42,709 nucleotides of DNA from Thermovibrio sp. Lineage in GTDB: Bacteria; Aquificota; Aquificia; Desulfurobacteriales; Desulfurobacteriaceae. Below are positions 6,008 through 16,999 of the stretch, piece after piece (positions within the stretch are counted from its first letter, which is position 1; every line of letters begins with the position of its first letter). The notes under the pieces are model-generated. The model did not search any database. It worked only from the letters and a program-made list of their open reading frames with translations, and was not told where the DNA came from. The translations under genes were made by a program, and so were the position numbers. The stretch is from assembly GCA_015488335.1 (NCBI GenBank), contig WFNZ01000053.1, positions 1-42,709 on the forward strand. The letters run 5' to 3'.

Positions 6008-7037
6008 GGAACTCCTCACACTTTTAAACCGCCGGGCGAAATTGGCCCAGAAAGTTGGGGAGATAAAGAGGAAGAAGGGGCTTCCCTTTTACGTTCCCGG
6101 AAGGGAAGCAAAGATCCTTGCAAAACTTGAGGAGCTCAACCAGGGACCGCTTCCTCCTGAGAGTATAAGGGCAATTTTCAGGGAGATAATTTCAGCATGC
6201 AGAGCTTTAGAAGAACCCACAAAAGTAGCTTTCCTTGGGCCGCAGGCAACCTTTACACACTTGGCCGCACTTAAACACTTTGGAACCTCATCGGATTTAA
6301 GGGCTAAAGACTCAATAGACGAGGTCTTTGACGAAGTTGAGAAGGGGCGGGTTGACTACGGAGTCGTCCCGATAGAGAACTCAATTGAGGGAATCGTCAA
6401 CTACACGATAGACATGTTCTTAGACACAGACCTTAAAATCAGCGGGGAGGTCTTCGTTCCCGTTAACCTACACCTTATGAGCAAAGAAGGGGAGCTCTCT
6501 GCTATTAAAAAGGTCTACTCCCACAGGCATGCAATAGCCCAGGCAAGGAAGTGGCTCTCGGAGAACCTGCCAAACGTTGAGGTAGAGGAGGTTTCAAGCA
6601 CTGCAAAAGCTGCAGAGATAGCAAGCAGGGAGCTGGGAGCCGCCGCAATTGCAAGCGAGGCTGCCGCACTCCTCTACGACCTGAACATACTTGCGAAGAA
6701 CATTCAGGAGCTCTCCAAAAATTTCACCCGTTTCCTGATAATCGGAAAATCGGACTCAGAGTTCCCATCTGGAAGGGACAAGACATCAATCATGTTCAGC
6801 ACACGGCACGAGGCGGGAGCTCTCTTTAAAGCCCTCCAACCTTTTGCAGTTTACGACGTGAACCTCTCTAAAATAGAATCCCGCCCAACGAAGAAAAAGC
6901 CCTGGGAATACGTCTTTTTCGTTGATATTGAAGGACATAGGAAGGAAGAGCGGGTTGCAAAAGCCCTATCGGAACTTGAGAAGGGCTGCAGCTTCTTCAA
7001 AATCTTAGGTTCCTACCCGGCTGGGTTTAAGGAGTGA
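5961..7037 (+). CDS. pheA: Bifunctional chorismate mutase / prephenate dehydratase (P-protein)
   Basis: The enzyme converts chorismate to prephenate and then to phenylpyruvate for phenylalanine synthesis. Residues 1-85 are an AroQ chorismate mutase (LREEIDRIDRELLTLLNRRAKLA). Residues 90-270 are prephenate dehydratase (VAFLGPQATFTHLAA, VPIENSIEGIVNYT). The last 85 are an ACT regulatory domain with the ESRP motif that binds phenylalanine for feedback inhibition. The start is the ATG at 5961, with GAGG 6 nt upstream, rather than the in-frame TTG at 5955. hisB follows after 3 nt, so they are co-transcribed. Confidence 0.96.
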   Translation: MKSLSELREEIDRIDRELLTLLNRRAKLAQKVGEIKRKKGLPFYVPGREAKILAKLEELNQGPLPPESIRAIFREIISACRALEEPTKVAFLGPQATFTHLAALKHFGTSSDLRAKDSIDEVFDEVEKGRVDYGVVPIENSIEGIVNYTIDMFLDTDLKISGEVFVPVNLHLMSKEGELSAIKKVYSHRHAIAQARKWLSENLPNVEVEEVSSTAKAAEIASRELGAAAIASEAAALLYDLNILAKNIQELSKNFTRFLIIGKSDSEFPSGRDKTSIMFSTRHEAGALFKALQPFAVYDVNLSKIESRPTKKKPWEYVFFVDIEGHRKEERVAKALSELEKGCSFFKILGSYPAGFKE

Positions 7038-7040
7038 GTT

Positions 7041-7625
7041 ATGAGAGAGGCAGAGGTAAGCAGGGAAACTAAGGAAACAAACGTTTACATCAGCCTGAAC
7101 CTTGACGGAACAGGCTCTTACTCAGTTAAAACAGACATCCCATTTCTCTCCCACATGTTGGAGCTCTTTTCAAAACACTCATTCATAGACCTGAAAGTTG
7201 TTGCAACGGGAGACACCGAAGTTGACCACCACCACCTGATTGAGGACGTAGGAATCGTTTTAGGAGAGGCAATAAGGAGAGCTCTAAGGGATAAGAAAGG
7301 AATAAACCGATACGGCTTCTTTACTCTACCGATGGACGAGACACTTATCTCTGCCGCCATAGACCTCTCCGATAGGCCTTACTTTGTCTATAACGGTTTT
7401 CCGGAATTTACGAGCTTAATGGGAATTGAGTTTGACCTCTTCAGGGAGTTCTGGAAGTCCTTTGCAAACTCCTTAAGGTGCAACCTCCACATAAACTGTC
7501 ACTACGGTAAGAACCTCCACCACATGGCAGAGGGAACGTTTAAGTGCGTTGCCAGAGCCCTCAGAATGGCGGTAGAAGTTGACCCGAGGGTAAAGGGAGT
7601 TCCGTCAACCAAGGGGGAGCTCTAA
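7041..7625 (+). CDS. hisB: Imidazoleglycerol-phosphate dehydratase
   Basis: HisB catalyses the sixth step of histidine synthesis, dehydrating imidazole-glycerol phosphate at a di-manganese site. The two metal-binding histidine clusters are present: DHHHLIEDVGI near residue 58 and LHHMAEGTFKC near 157, and the C-terminal GVPSTKGEL is standard. It is the monofunctional 194-residue form without the phosphatase domain. It sits directly after pheA, with no other his gene nearby. Confidence 0.97.
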   Translation: MREAEVSRETKETNVYISLNLDGTGSYSVKTDIPFLSHMLELFSKHSFIDLKVVATGDTEVDHHHLIEDVGIVLGEAIRRALRDKKGINRYGFFTLPMDETLISAAIDLSDRPYFVYNGFPEFTSLMGIEFDLFREFWKSFANSLRCNLHINCHYGKNLHHMAEGTFKCVARALRMAVEVDPRVKGVPSTKGEL

Positions 7626-7627
7626 CG

Positions 7628-7657
7628 TTTACACCGTTTTAAGATTCATCATATAAA
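7628..7657 (+). promoter_or_regulatory. Candidate sigma70-type promoter for iorAB
   Basis: TTTACA (7628-7633) and TATAAA (7652-7657) lie 18 nt apart in the hisB-iorA gap, 31 nt before the iorA ATG, which has GGAGA as its ribosome site. A short imperfect inverted repeat (AAGATT / AATCTT) lies in the spacer and over the -10 region. Confidence 0.5.
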
Positions 7658-7688
7658 ATCTTCTTAATTTCCACCTCTGGAGATAGAA

Positions 7689-9479
7689 ATGAAGAGGACA
7701 CTCCTTGGAAATGAAGCGATAGCCTGGGGGCTTTTATACGCCGGCGTTGATATGATGGCAGCATACCCGGGAACTCCCAGCTCCGAGATACTTGAGACCT
7801 ATCAAAAAATCGTTAAGGAGAAAAACCTGCCGGCGTACGCGGAGTGGTCAACAAACGAGAAGGTTGCCTTTGAAACGGCCTACGCAGGGGCAATTACCGG
7901 AAAGAGAACCGCCTGCGCAATGAAGATGGTTGGCCTTAACGTGGCCTCAGACGCCATGATGAGCGCTGCATACATAGGGAACAAAGGGGGATTCCTGATA
8001 ATCTCTGCAGACGACCCGGGCTTTTACAGCTCACAGACGGAGCAGGACTCCCGCTATTTTGCAAAGTTTGCACGGATTCCTGCCTTAGATCCGTCCGACC
8101 CGAAAGACGCATTCAGGCTTGCCGTTTTAGGAGTAAACATCTCTGAGAAGTTTGAGATTCCCGTTCTGTTAAGACCTGTTTTAAGAGTCTGCCACGGGAG
8201 GCAGATAGTTGACATACCTGTGTTTGAGTTTAAGGGAAGGAAAGGGAGTTTTGAGAGGAACATTGAGAGGTGGGCTGCAGTTCCCAGGAATCCGAGGCTG
8301 AAGCAGGGATACGAGCTCTTAGAAAAACTTGAGAGAATTGCACAGTTCAACTGGGATGAGTTCTTAAAAGAGCAGTTTGAGAGCTTGGAAGGTGGGGAAC
8401 TCCTCCTCATCACCTCAGGAACCCTCTACGGCTACGCACAGGAAGTTCTGGAAGATACAGGACTGAAGGCAGACGTTGTTAAGGTTGACATGCCAACTCC
8501 ACTGCCAGCGGAAAAGATGGTTCCACACCTCAGGAAATACAGAACCGTTTTAGTCCTTGAGGAGACCTACCCGCTGATTGAGGAGCAGATAAGACACGCC
8601 GGAAACGTCAGAGGAAAGCTAACGGGAGACGTTTACAGAATAGACGAGGCTACCCACTCAAGGGTTGCAGAGGCACTAAAGAAGGTGGGAGCTCTCAAGG
8701 AGAACATATACGTTGGAAAGAGCTACGAGGGAGAAGTTCCTCCGAGGGTTCCAGCCCTCTGTCCGGGATGTCCTCACAGAACGGTTTTCTACGGAATAAA
8801 AAGGGTTTTCAAGAACAGGGCAATTTATCCGTCAGATATCGGCTGTTACACTTTAGGACTTAACCAGAAGGCCGTTGATACAGTCCTATGTATGGGAGCG
8901 TCTGCAGGTCTCTCCTGCGGTTTCTCAAAAGCAGATACGGAAAAGCCGATAGTTGCAACGATTGGAGACTCAACCTTCCTCCATGCAGGAATTCCTCCTC
9001 TCATAGATGCAGTGGCAAACAGACACAAGTTCATCTTGGTAATAATGGACAACAGCACAGTTGCTATGACAGGACTCCAGCCAACCCCTGAAAGGATTGG
9101 AAATGTTAGCATTCCAAAAATAGTTGAAGGGTGCGGAGTTAAACCGTTAATCCTTAACTACGACGGGACAATTAAGACAACCGTTGAGTTCTTTAAAAAA
9201 GTAAAGGAGACCTACGAGAGGGCAAACGGTCCCGTTGTTGCAGTAGTCAACGAGTTCTGCACATTTGACAAAGAAAAGGCAGAACTTCCCGGGAAGTTTG
9301 CAAAGGTTGATCAGGAGAAGTGCACAGGCTGCGGCCACTGTATAAACGACTTCGGCTGCCCCGCCTTTGAGTGGAACGATGAAGGAAAAGTTGAGGTAAA
9401 CCCATACTTCTGCGTTGGCTGCGGCGTCTGTTTAGAAGACCTGTGCCCATTTGACGCCTTTGTGGAGGATAAGAGATGA
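7689..9479 (+). CDS. iorA: Indolepyruvate:ferredoxin oxidoreductase, alpha subunit
   Basis: IorA with IorB oxidatively decarboxylates aryl 2-oxoacids to acyl-CoA, reducing ferredoxin; in autotrophs it can also run in the reductive direction to make aromatic amino acids from aryl acetates. The N-terminal half is the pyrimidine domain (LLYAGVDMMAAYPGTPSSEI). The thiamine-diphosphate domain has CPGCPHRT and GDSTFLHAGIPPLIDA with MDNSTVAMTGLQP. The last 58 residues are an 8Fe-8S ferredoxin domain (CTGCGHC and CVGCGVC). The 596-aa length is normal. The stop overlaps the iorB start. Confidence 0.96.
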   Translation: MKRTLLGNEAIAWGLLYAGVDMMAAYPGTPSSEILETYQKIVKEKNLPAYAEWSTNEKVAFETAYAGAITGKRTACAMKMVGLNVASDAMMSAAYIGNKGGFLIISADDPGFYSSQTEQDSRYFAKFARIPALDPSDPKDAFRLAVLGVNISEKFEIPVLLRPVLRVCHGRQIVDIPVFEFKGRKGSFERNIERWAAVPRNPRLKQGYELLEKLERIAQFNWDEFLKEQFESLEGGELLLITSGTLYGYAQEVLEDTGLKADVVKVDMPTPLPAEKMVPHLRKYRTVLVLEETYPLIEEQIRHAGNVRGKLTGDVYRIDEATHSRVAEALKKVGALKENIYVGKSYEGEVPPRVPALCPGCPHRTVFYGIKRVFKNRAIYPSDIGCYTLGLNQKAVDTVLCMGASAGLSCGFSKADTEKPIVATIGDSTFLHAGIPPLIDAVANRHKFILVIMDNSTVAMTGLQPTPERIGNVSIPKIVEGCGVKPLILNYDGTIKTTVEFFKKVKETYERANGPVVAVVNEFCTFDKEKAELPGKFAKVDQEKCTGCGHCINDFGCPAFEWNDEGKVEVNPYFCVGCGVCLEDLCPFDAFVEDKR

Positions 9480-10006
9480 GATACCAGATAGTCCTTACGG
9501 GAGTCGGCGGTCAGGGAACGATATTCCTGGTAAAGGTTTTATCCCGGTGTGCAATGAACAGAGGAGTTGACTTTATAGGAACAGAAACCCACGGAATGGC
9601 GCAGAAAGGGGGAACTGTTATCTCCTACATAAAGATTGGAAACTTCAAGGCTCCCCTTGTTGGAGAAGGTCAGGCTGACCTCTTGTTAGGCCTCTACCCA
9701 ACAGAAACTTTAAGGTTCCTCTACTACCTGAAACCGAACGGCTACGTTGTTACGAATATTGAAGGGGATTTCCCGGAGCTCCCCGGCTTTAACATTGTAA
9801 AAGCTCCAGCCTCTCAGTTAGCCGTTGATGGAAAGATAAACCCCAAATCCCTGAACGTCTTTATGTTAGGAGTTACTCTAAAAACCGTTCCAGACTTCCC
9901 GTTCACAAAAGAGGAAATAGAAAAAGCGATAACAGAAGTTAACCCGAGGTTTTCAGAGGCAAACATTAAAGCCCTTGAAAAGGGATACGACTACAGCAGT
10001 GAGTAG
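9476..10006 (+). CDS. iorB: Indolepyruvate:ferredoxin oxidoreductase, beta subunit
   Basis: IorB is the gamma-type domain subunit that binds coenzyme A and partners IorA. The 176 residues begin QIVLTGVGGQGTIFLVKVLS, the characteristic GxGGQG motif, followed by ETHGMAQKGGTVISYIKIG. The ATG overlaps the iorA stop (ATGA). It converges with the metal-transporter gene and overlaps it tail to tail by 16 nt, with no terminator seen between. Confidence 0.95.
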   Translation: MRYQIVLTGVGGQGTIFLVKVLSRCAMNRGVDFIGTETHGMAQKGGTVISYIKIGNFKAPLVGEGQADLLLGLYPTETLRFLYYLKPNGYVVTNIEGDFPELPGFNIVKAPASQLAVDGKINPKSLNVFMLGVTLKTVPDFPFTKEEIEKAITEVNPRFSEANIKALEKGYDYSSE

Positions 10007-11211
10007 AAAAGGTAAACAGTTGAAATGAGAGAAATCAGAAACGTAAGGGCAAGGAGAATGTTTGTTCCCAGGCTGTTTCTGTAATCTCCAAGAATAGAGC
10101 TGTTCCCAAGAACAAAAAGAAGAGCACTGATAACTGGAAGGAGGACTCCGTCAAAGACCTGACTGTAGAAGAGGGCTTCAACAGCCGTAACGGGAGAGAG
10201 ATCTATAAGGTCTCCAAGGAGCAGAGAGCCAAGAAAAACCAAGTAGAATCCCTTTGCGTCGCTTACTCTGTTCTCAAGCCCCTCTCTCCAGCCAAAGGTA
10301 TCTGCAACGGCGTAGGCAGAGGAACCTGCAAGAACCGGAACTGCAAGAAGGCCAGAAACGATAACTCCAAGGCTGAAGAGCAGAAAGGCATACTCTCCTG
10401 CAACTGGCTTCAGTGCAAGGGCTGCGTCTCTTACTGTTTCAACTCTGTGACCGTAAAGGGTAAGGGCAGAAGAGACGATGATTGAGTAGGCTATAACGTT
10501 TGAGTAGACCATACCTAAAATGGTATCCAGCTCAACCTCCTTTGCCTGAACGACCGTTGCGTGCTCCTCTTTCTCCTCAGATGCCTGCCAGAAAACCATG
10601 TAGGGAGAGATAGTTGTCCCTAAAAGTCCTAAAGCTGAAAGGACAAATGCGAGATTGAAGTCAATTCTTGGAATTAGAGTGCTGTAGAGGAGCTCCCCCA
10701 CAGAGGGCTTCAGGTAAACAGCAGAGACAACGTAAACAAATAGGAGAGATGAGAAACCGATTAAAACCCTCTTTATCACCCTGTAACTCTTAAAGAGAAC
10801 CAAATAGGAGATAAGGGCAACAATTGGAACCAGAAAATAGGCCGAGTTAATTCCTGTAAGAACTTCAAGAATTGAGGCGATTGCATCTATATCGGCACCA
10901 ATTGTTAGAAGATTTGCGATAAAGAGAAGTAAAACAATAAAGTAGGTAGCTTTCCTGGAGAAATGCTCGTTGAGAACTTCTGGAAGGCTCTTTCCGGTAA
11001 CAGTTGCCACCTTTGCAGCAGTGTTCTGAACAGCAGCCATCATGGGTGTTGAGAGGAGAAGAAGCCAGAGCTGTGAAAAACCGGTTGTTGCCCCAACAAC
11101 AGTATAGGTGAGAATACCGGCAGGGTCGTCTCCAGCCCCACCGGTAATTATTCCAGGTCCAAACTTCTTAAGGTTCTCCTTAAACGTTGAACGAGATTTG
11201 CCAACCTCCAT
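9991..11211 (-). CDS. Nramp-family divalent metal transporter (non-canonical subgroup)
   Basis: This 406-residue protein has about 11 hydrophobic helices and the Nramp opening KFGPGIITGGAGDDPAGI. In canonical MntH the first-helix motif is DPGN and helix 6 has MPH. Here they are DDPAG and TTISPYMVFWQASEE, as in a large bacterial subgroup of uncertain metal preference. It may carry manganese or iron, but the missing helix-6 methionine makes this unsafe to assume. It lies 15 nt after katG on the same strand, so it is probably co-transcribed with the catalase-peroxidase, which suggests a role in peroxide or metal stress. Confidence 0.85.
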   Translation of the reverse strand: MEVGKSRSTFKENLKKFGPGIITGGAGDDPAGILTYTVVGATTGFSQLWLLLLSTPMMAAVQNTAAKVATVTGKSLPEVLNEHFSRKATYFIVLLLFIANLLTIGADIDAIASILEVLTGINSAYFLVPIVALISYLVLFKSYRVIKRVLIGFSSLLFVYVVSAVYLKPSVGELLYSTLIPRIDFNLAFVLSALGLLGTTISPYMVFWQASEEKEEHATVVQAKEVELDTILGMVYSNVIAYSIIVSSALTLYGHRVETVRDAALALKPVAGEYAFLLFSLGVIVSGLLAVPVLAGSSAYAVADTFGWREGLENRVSDAKGFYLVFLGSLLLGDLIDLSPVTAVEALFYSQVFDGVLLPVISALLFVLGNSSILGDYRNSLGTNILLALTFLISLISTVYLFYSLL

Positions 11212-11226
11212 AGAGAGAGTTTAAAC

Positions 11227-13347
<2,121 letters not shown>

Positions 13348-13353
13348 GGTACC

Positions 13354-13393
13354 CTCCGGTGGCTGGTTTAACTCTAAATTAGTGCCACCGGAG
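13354..13393. promoter_or_regulatory. 10-bp inverted repeat enclosing the katG promoter and ribosome site
   Basis: CTCCGGTGGC (13354-13363) and GCCACCGGAG (13384-13393) are perfect 10-bp arms around a 20-nt AT-rich loop. Read on the minus strand, the second arm ends in the GGAGG ribosome-binding site of katG. A possible promoter places TTGCAA outside the repeat and TAATTT within the loop, 17 nt apart. The repeat is either an operator or, if transcription starts further upstream, a hairpin that hides the ribosome site. Confidence 0.6.
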
Positions 13394-13404
13394 AGCAATT
13401 GCAA

Positions 13405-13419
13405 GTTATTTTCAATAAC
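13405..13419. promoter_or_regulatory. PerR/Fur-like box upstream of katG
   Basis: GTTATT-TTC-AATAAC is a 15-bp palindrome with perfect 6-bp arms, AT-rich and of the size and base pattern of Fur-superfamily (PerR/Fur) boxes. It lies 58 nt before the katG start and next to the -35 region. No fur or perR gene is in the window, so the regulator is inferred. Confidence 0.5.
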
Positions 13420-13428
13420 AATAAGTTA

Positions 13429-16400
13429 TCAAACAGCTACAGCTTCAAACGAAACGCCGATAACTTTTGAAACTCCAGGGGTTTCCATAGTTACTCCGAA
13501 GATGGCGTCGGCAACTTCCATAGTCAGTTTGTTGTGTGTGATGATTATCACCTGAGTGTTTAGAGCCATCTGCTTAAGGAGCTCCGTAAACCTCACGGTG
13601 TTCGCATCGTCTAAGGCGGCGTCAACCTCATCCAAAACGATGAAAGGAGCTGGCCTTACGGAGTAGAGGGCGTAGAGGAACGTAAGTGCTACAAGTGTTC
13701 TCTCTCCTCCAGAGAGGAGATTTAGGTTTGAGTGTCGTTTTCCCGGTGGTTTAACCTCTATCTCTAAACCGGCTTCAGAGAGGTTTTCAGACGTAAGAAT
13801 GAGTCTCCCTGTTCCTCCTCCGAAAACCGCCTTAACGGAGCGCTTGAACTCCCTGTTTACGGCTTTAAAGGTCTCGTAAAACCTCTTCTCAATCTCTTCA
13901 TCTAAACGCTTTATGGCCTCTTTTAAATTCTTGATTGACTCAATTAAGTCCCTCTCTTGCTCTAAGATGAAGCTGTAACGTTCCTTAATCTTCTCATACT
14001 CCTCTATTGCCAGCATGTTAACGGCACCCAACCTGCTGATTCTCTCCTTAAGGTTTATCAGCTCCCTCTTTAGCTCCTCCTCATCTTCAACAGACTCGGC
14101 AAGCTGGAGAGCTTCTGAAACGGAGCCCTCTGCGTCAACGATTTTCTTGAGGAGCTCCTCCTCCTGAACAGTCAGTTTGGCAAGCTCAATCTCTGAAGAC
14201 TTCAGCTTCTTTGAGACCTCTGAGAGGTGAACGTTCCTCTGCTTCAAGGCCTCCTCTTTGTTCTTGATGAGAGAGGAGAGTTCCTTTCTCTTTTCCTCTA
14301 AGTTCTTCAGCTCTTCCGTTATATCCTCAATTGTCTCGTCAACTCCTGAGAGTATCTCCTCAGCCCTCTCAAGCTCAGACTTTGCCCTTTCAAGCTCTTT
14401 CTTTGCCTTCTCAACCCTTTTTTCAGACTCCTCAACCTCACGCCTTAAAGACCTGAGAGCTCCCTCCTTTGCCCTTATCTTCTCCCTCAAAGATGAGAGC
14501 TTCTCAATGAGAACCGAACGCTCAGAGGAAACCTTAGAGAGCTCCTCCTTCACCTCTTCGTAGAGTATCTCAAGTTCTTCCTTTTCCCTTTTTAAACCGG
14601 TAAGTTTTGAAAGGAGCTCCTCTTTCTCCTTTTTAAGCTCCTCTATCTTGTTTTTCAGTATCCCTGAACGCCTCTCAAAGGACTCAACGTTCTCCTTAGC
14701 CCTCTTTTCCCTCTCAAGGAGCTCCTCCTTTCTCACCTCAACCTCAGAGAGCTTCCTCTTCAGCTCTTTCAGTTTTGATTCAGCCTCAAAGAGGGCCATC
14801 TTTTTCTTCTGAATCTCCTCCTTTATCTCCTCAACCCTCTCCTCTAAGGCCTCAACCTCTTCTCTGTAAGGAGTTAATTTCTCTTTCAGTTCTTCAATTT
14901 CAGACTCAATCTCAGAGAGTTTTTCCCTCTTCCGGCGAACTTCCCTCTCAAGCTCTAAGAGTGAAGACTCTTTGAACTTACCAACAACGCAGCCCTTTGC
15001 CGAGAAGAGGTTGAAATCCTCATCAATGAAAACGGCATCGGGATGTTTTGCTGATAGAGAGGGAGCTCCCTCTGGAGCGTAGTAAACCCTGTGGAAAACG
15101 GCCTTTATCAGATTCTTAACCCGTGAATCTCTGGGTTTAACATATTTTTCTACAGGGAGAGCTCCGTCAATTTCAGGGCTATCAGGGAGCTCTGGAACAT
15201 CTGTAAAGAGAAGATTTACCCTTCCCTTTCCTTTCAGCTTCTCCTTAACCCATACAACGTCTTCAGGAGTTTTCAGAACAATTCCGGCTCCAAAAGTTGA
15301 GAGGTAATTCTCAACAACCTTCTCCCACCCCGGCTCAACCTCAATCAGGTTCAGAAGAAGACCTACATAGCCCTTAACTTTCCCTTTCTGTCCGCTCTCA
15401 ACGATCTTCTGCTCAACTTTCTTAAGGTTTATTGAAGAGAGAATCCTCTCTGTGTTCTCAATTTCGGTCTTTACCTTTAAGGCCTCTCTCCTCTTCTCCT
15501 CAAGGTCAGCTTCGGCCTCCTCCAACCTCTCCCTCGCCTCAGAAAGCTCCTCCCTTTTTAAAGAGAGCTCCCCTTCCAACTTCCCGATTTCGCCCTTTAT
15601 CTTTTCAACTTCTCTTTCAACCCTCTCAACCTGAGAGGTGTAGTAGCCTTTCTCCTTTTCAAACTGGGAAATTTCGGCAGGAATTCTCTCTAAGAGGTTC
15701 CTCTGGGACTTAAACCTCTCCTCCTCCCTTGCCAGGTCCATCTGGAGCTTGTTTATCTGGGCATCAACTCCGGAGATTTTCCTTGATAGGGAAAGCTCCC
15801 TCTCCTCAAGCTTCTCTCTCTTTTTCTTCAACTCCTCAATCTTTTCTTTTACAGCCTTCTCTTCTCTCTCAAGCTCAGAGAGGGACTTGAGGAGCTCCCT
15901 CTCTTTCCCTTTCAGCTCCTCTATCTCGGAAGCAAGGGCTGAAAGCCTTTTCAGTTTTAACTCTTTCTCCTTTTCCCGCTCTTCTATCTCTCCCTTCAGC
16001 CTCTCTATCTCTTTCGTCAGGAACTCCCTCTTTACAGAGGCCTCTTTTTTGCTCTTTTCAACTTCGGCAAGCTCTTTTGCAGTATCCTCTACCTCTCTGT
16101 TTAAACGGTCAAGTTCCGAGCGGAGCTCCTCAATCTCAACCGTAAGGCGGGAGACCTCCCTCTCTAAAGAGGCCCTATCTTCCTGTAAAACCCTAATGCT
16201 TCCCTCTAACTTTGCCCTCTCCTCCTGAACCTTTTTCAGCTGGTAGCCGAGGAGTTTCAGCTCAAGCTCCCTCTCCTTTGAGCGGAGCTCCTTAAACCGT
16301 TTGGCCTTTTCAGCCTGGTTTTTGAGAGCCCTTAAGTTCTTTGCAACCTCGTCAATAACGTTTCTTGTGTTCTCAAGGTTCTGCTGGGCTTCCTCTAACT

Positions 16401-16923
16401 GCCTTAAGGTCTCCTCCCTTTTTACCTTAAAAGGAGTAATACCGGCGGCCTCGTCTATGAGAGCTCTCCTCTCAGCAGGTTTCATCCTGAGAACTTTCTC
16501 AATCTGCCCCTGCTCAAAGAAGGCGTAGTCCCTGTTTGAAAGGCCTAACTTTAAGAAAACCTCCTGAATGTCCTTGAGCCTCACCTTCCTTCCGTTTATT
16601 AAGAACTCGCTCTCACCGTCTGCCTTAACCCGCCTTGTTATCTCAGTTTCAGGAAAGGTCAAATCCTCTGAGGCTACAACAACGGAAACCTCTGCGCTCC
16701 TTGCAGGCCTTCTCCCCTCTGCCCCCTTAAAAACAACGTCCTTTATTGAATCTGCCCTCATTCCCCTGGCAGATGTAACCCCAACAACCCACTTAAGGGC
16801 ATCAACGATGTTGCTCTTTCCACAGCCGTTTGGCCCAACAATACAGTTAATACCGTCTGTAAACCTTATCTCCGTTTCATCTGCAAAAGACTTAAAACCT
16901 TTAAGCTTCAGGCTCTTTATCAT
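13429..16923 (-). CDS. smc: Chromosome segregation ATPase SMC
   Basis: SMC forms the ring-shaped condensin that loads near the origin and aligns chromosome arms. The 1164 residues show Walker A at 30-37 (GPNGCGKS), a very long lysine/glutamate-rich coiled coil, a hinge around residue 500-660 containing the GYVGLL and LGAGIVL-type segments, the second coil, and the C-terminal head with LSGGER (about 1070) and the Walker B DEVDAALDD. The ATG has GGAG upstream. It is a single gene, divergent from the epimerase. Its position about 15 kb from oriC is notable but not unusual. Confidence 0.97.
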   Translation of the reverse strand: MIKSLKLKGFKSFADETEIRFTDGINCIVGPNGCGKSNIVDALKWVVGVTSARGMRADSIKDVVFKGAEGRRPARSAEVSVVVASEDLTFPETEITRRVKADGESEFLINGRKVRLKDIQEVFLKLGLSNRDYAFFEQGQIEKVLRMKPAERRALIDEAAGITPFKVKREETLRQLEEAQQNLENTRNVIDEVAKNLRALKNQAEKAKRFKELRSKERELELKLLGYQLKKVQEERAKLEGSIRVLQEDRASLEREVSRLTVEIEELRSELDRLNREVEDTAKELAEVEKSKKEASVKREFLTKEIERLKGEIEEREKEKELKLKRLSALASEIEELKGKERELLKSLSELEREEKAVKEKIEELKKKREKLEERELSLSRKISGVDAQINKLQMDLAREEERFKSQRNLLERIPAEISQFEKEKGYYTSQVERVEREVEKIKGEIGKLEGELSLKREELSEARERLEEAEADLEEKRREALKVKTEIENTERILSSINLKKVEQKIVESGQKGKVKGYVGLLLNLIEVEPGWEKVVENYLSTFGAGIVLKTPEDVVWVKEKLKGKGRVNLLFTDVPELPDSPEIDGALPVEKYVKPRDSRVKNLIKAVFHRVYYAPEGAPSLSAKHPDAVFIDEDFNLFSAKGCVVGKFKESSLLELEREVRRKREKLSEIESEIEELKEKLTPYREEVEALEERVEEIKEEIQKKKMALFEAESKLKELKRKLSEVEVRKEELLEREKRAKENVESFERRSGILKNKIEELKKEKEELLSKLTGLKREKEELEILYEEVKEELSKVSSERSVLIEKLSSLREKIRAKEGALRSLRREVEESEKRVEKAKKELERAKSELERAEEILSGVDETIEDITEELKNLEEKRKELSSLIKNKEEALKQRNVHLSEVSKKLKSSEIELAKLTVQEEELLKKIVDAEGSVSEALQLAESVEDEEELKRELINLKERISRLGAVNMLAIEEYEKIKERYSFILEQERDLIESIKNLKEAIKRLDEEIEKRFYETFKAVNREFKRSVKAVFGGGTGRLILTSENLSEAGLEIEVKPPGKRHSNLNLLSGGERTLVALTFLYALYSVRPAPFIVLDEVDAALDDANTVRFTELLKQMALNTQVIIITHNKLTMEVADAIFGVTMETPGVSKVIGVSFEAVAV

Positions 16924-16999
16924 CTGCCGTCTACTCCGTAGGAAGTTTCACTCTGTAATGTTAAACTACCTGTCAAAATTTAAAAACGGAGAGGGTTCA

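Noticed and set aside
13348-13404. 19-residue N-terminal extension of KatG
   Set aside because: It would be translated from inside the promoter and palindrome region; the ATG at 13347 has a strong ribosome site.
15749-16228. 159-codon and similar plus-strand frames antisense to smc
   Set aside because: They are serine/phenylalanine-rich mirror images of the Lys/Glu-rich coiled coil of SMC.
16568-16999. N-terminal 144 codons joined to the epimerase
   Set aside because: They are antisense to the SMC head; the epimerase fold and a good ribosome site begin at ATG 17000.
16924-16999. TTGACA-like -35 box for smc in the divergent gap
   Set aside because: No acceptable -10 hexamer lies 16-18 nt downstream, so the promoter cannot be placed with confidence.
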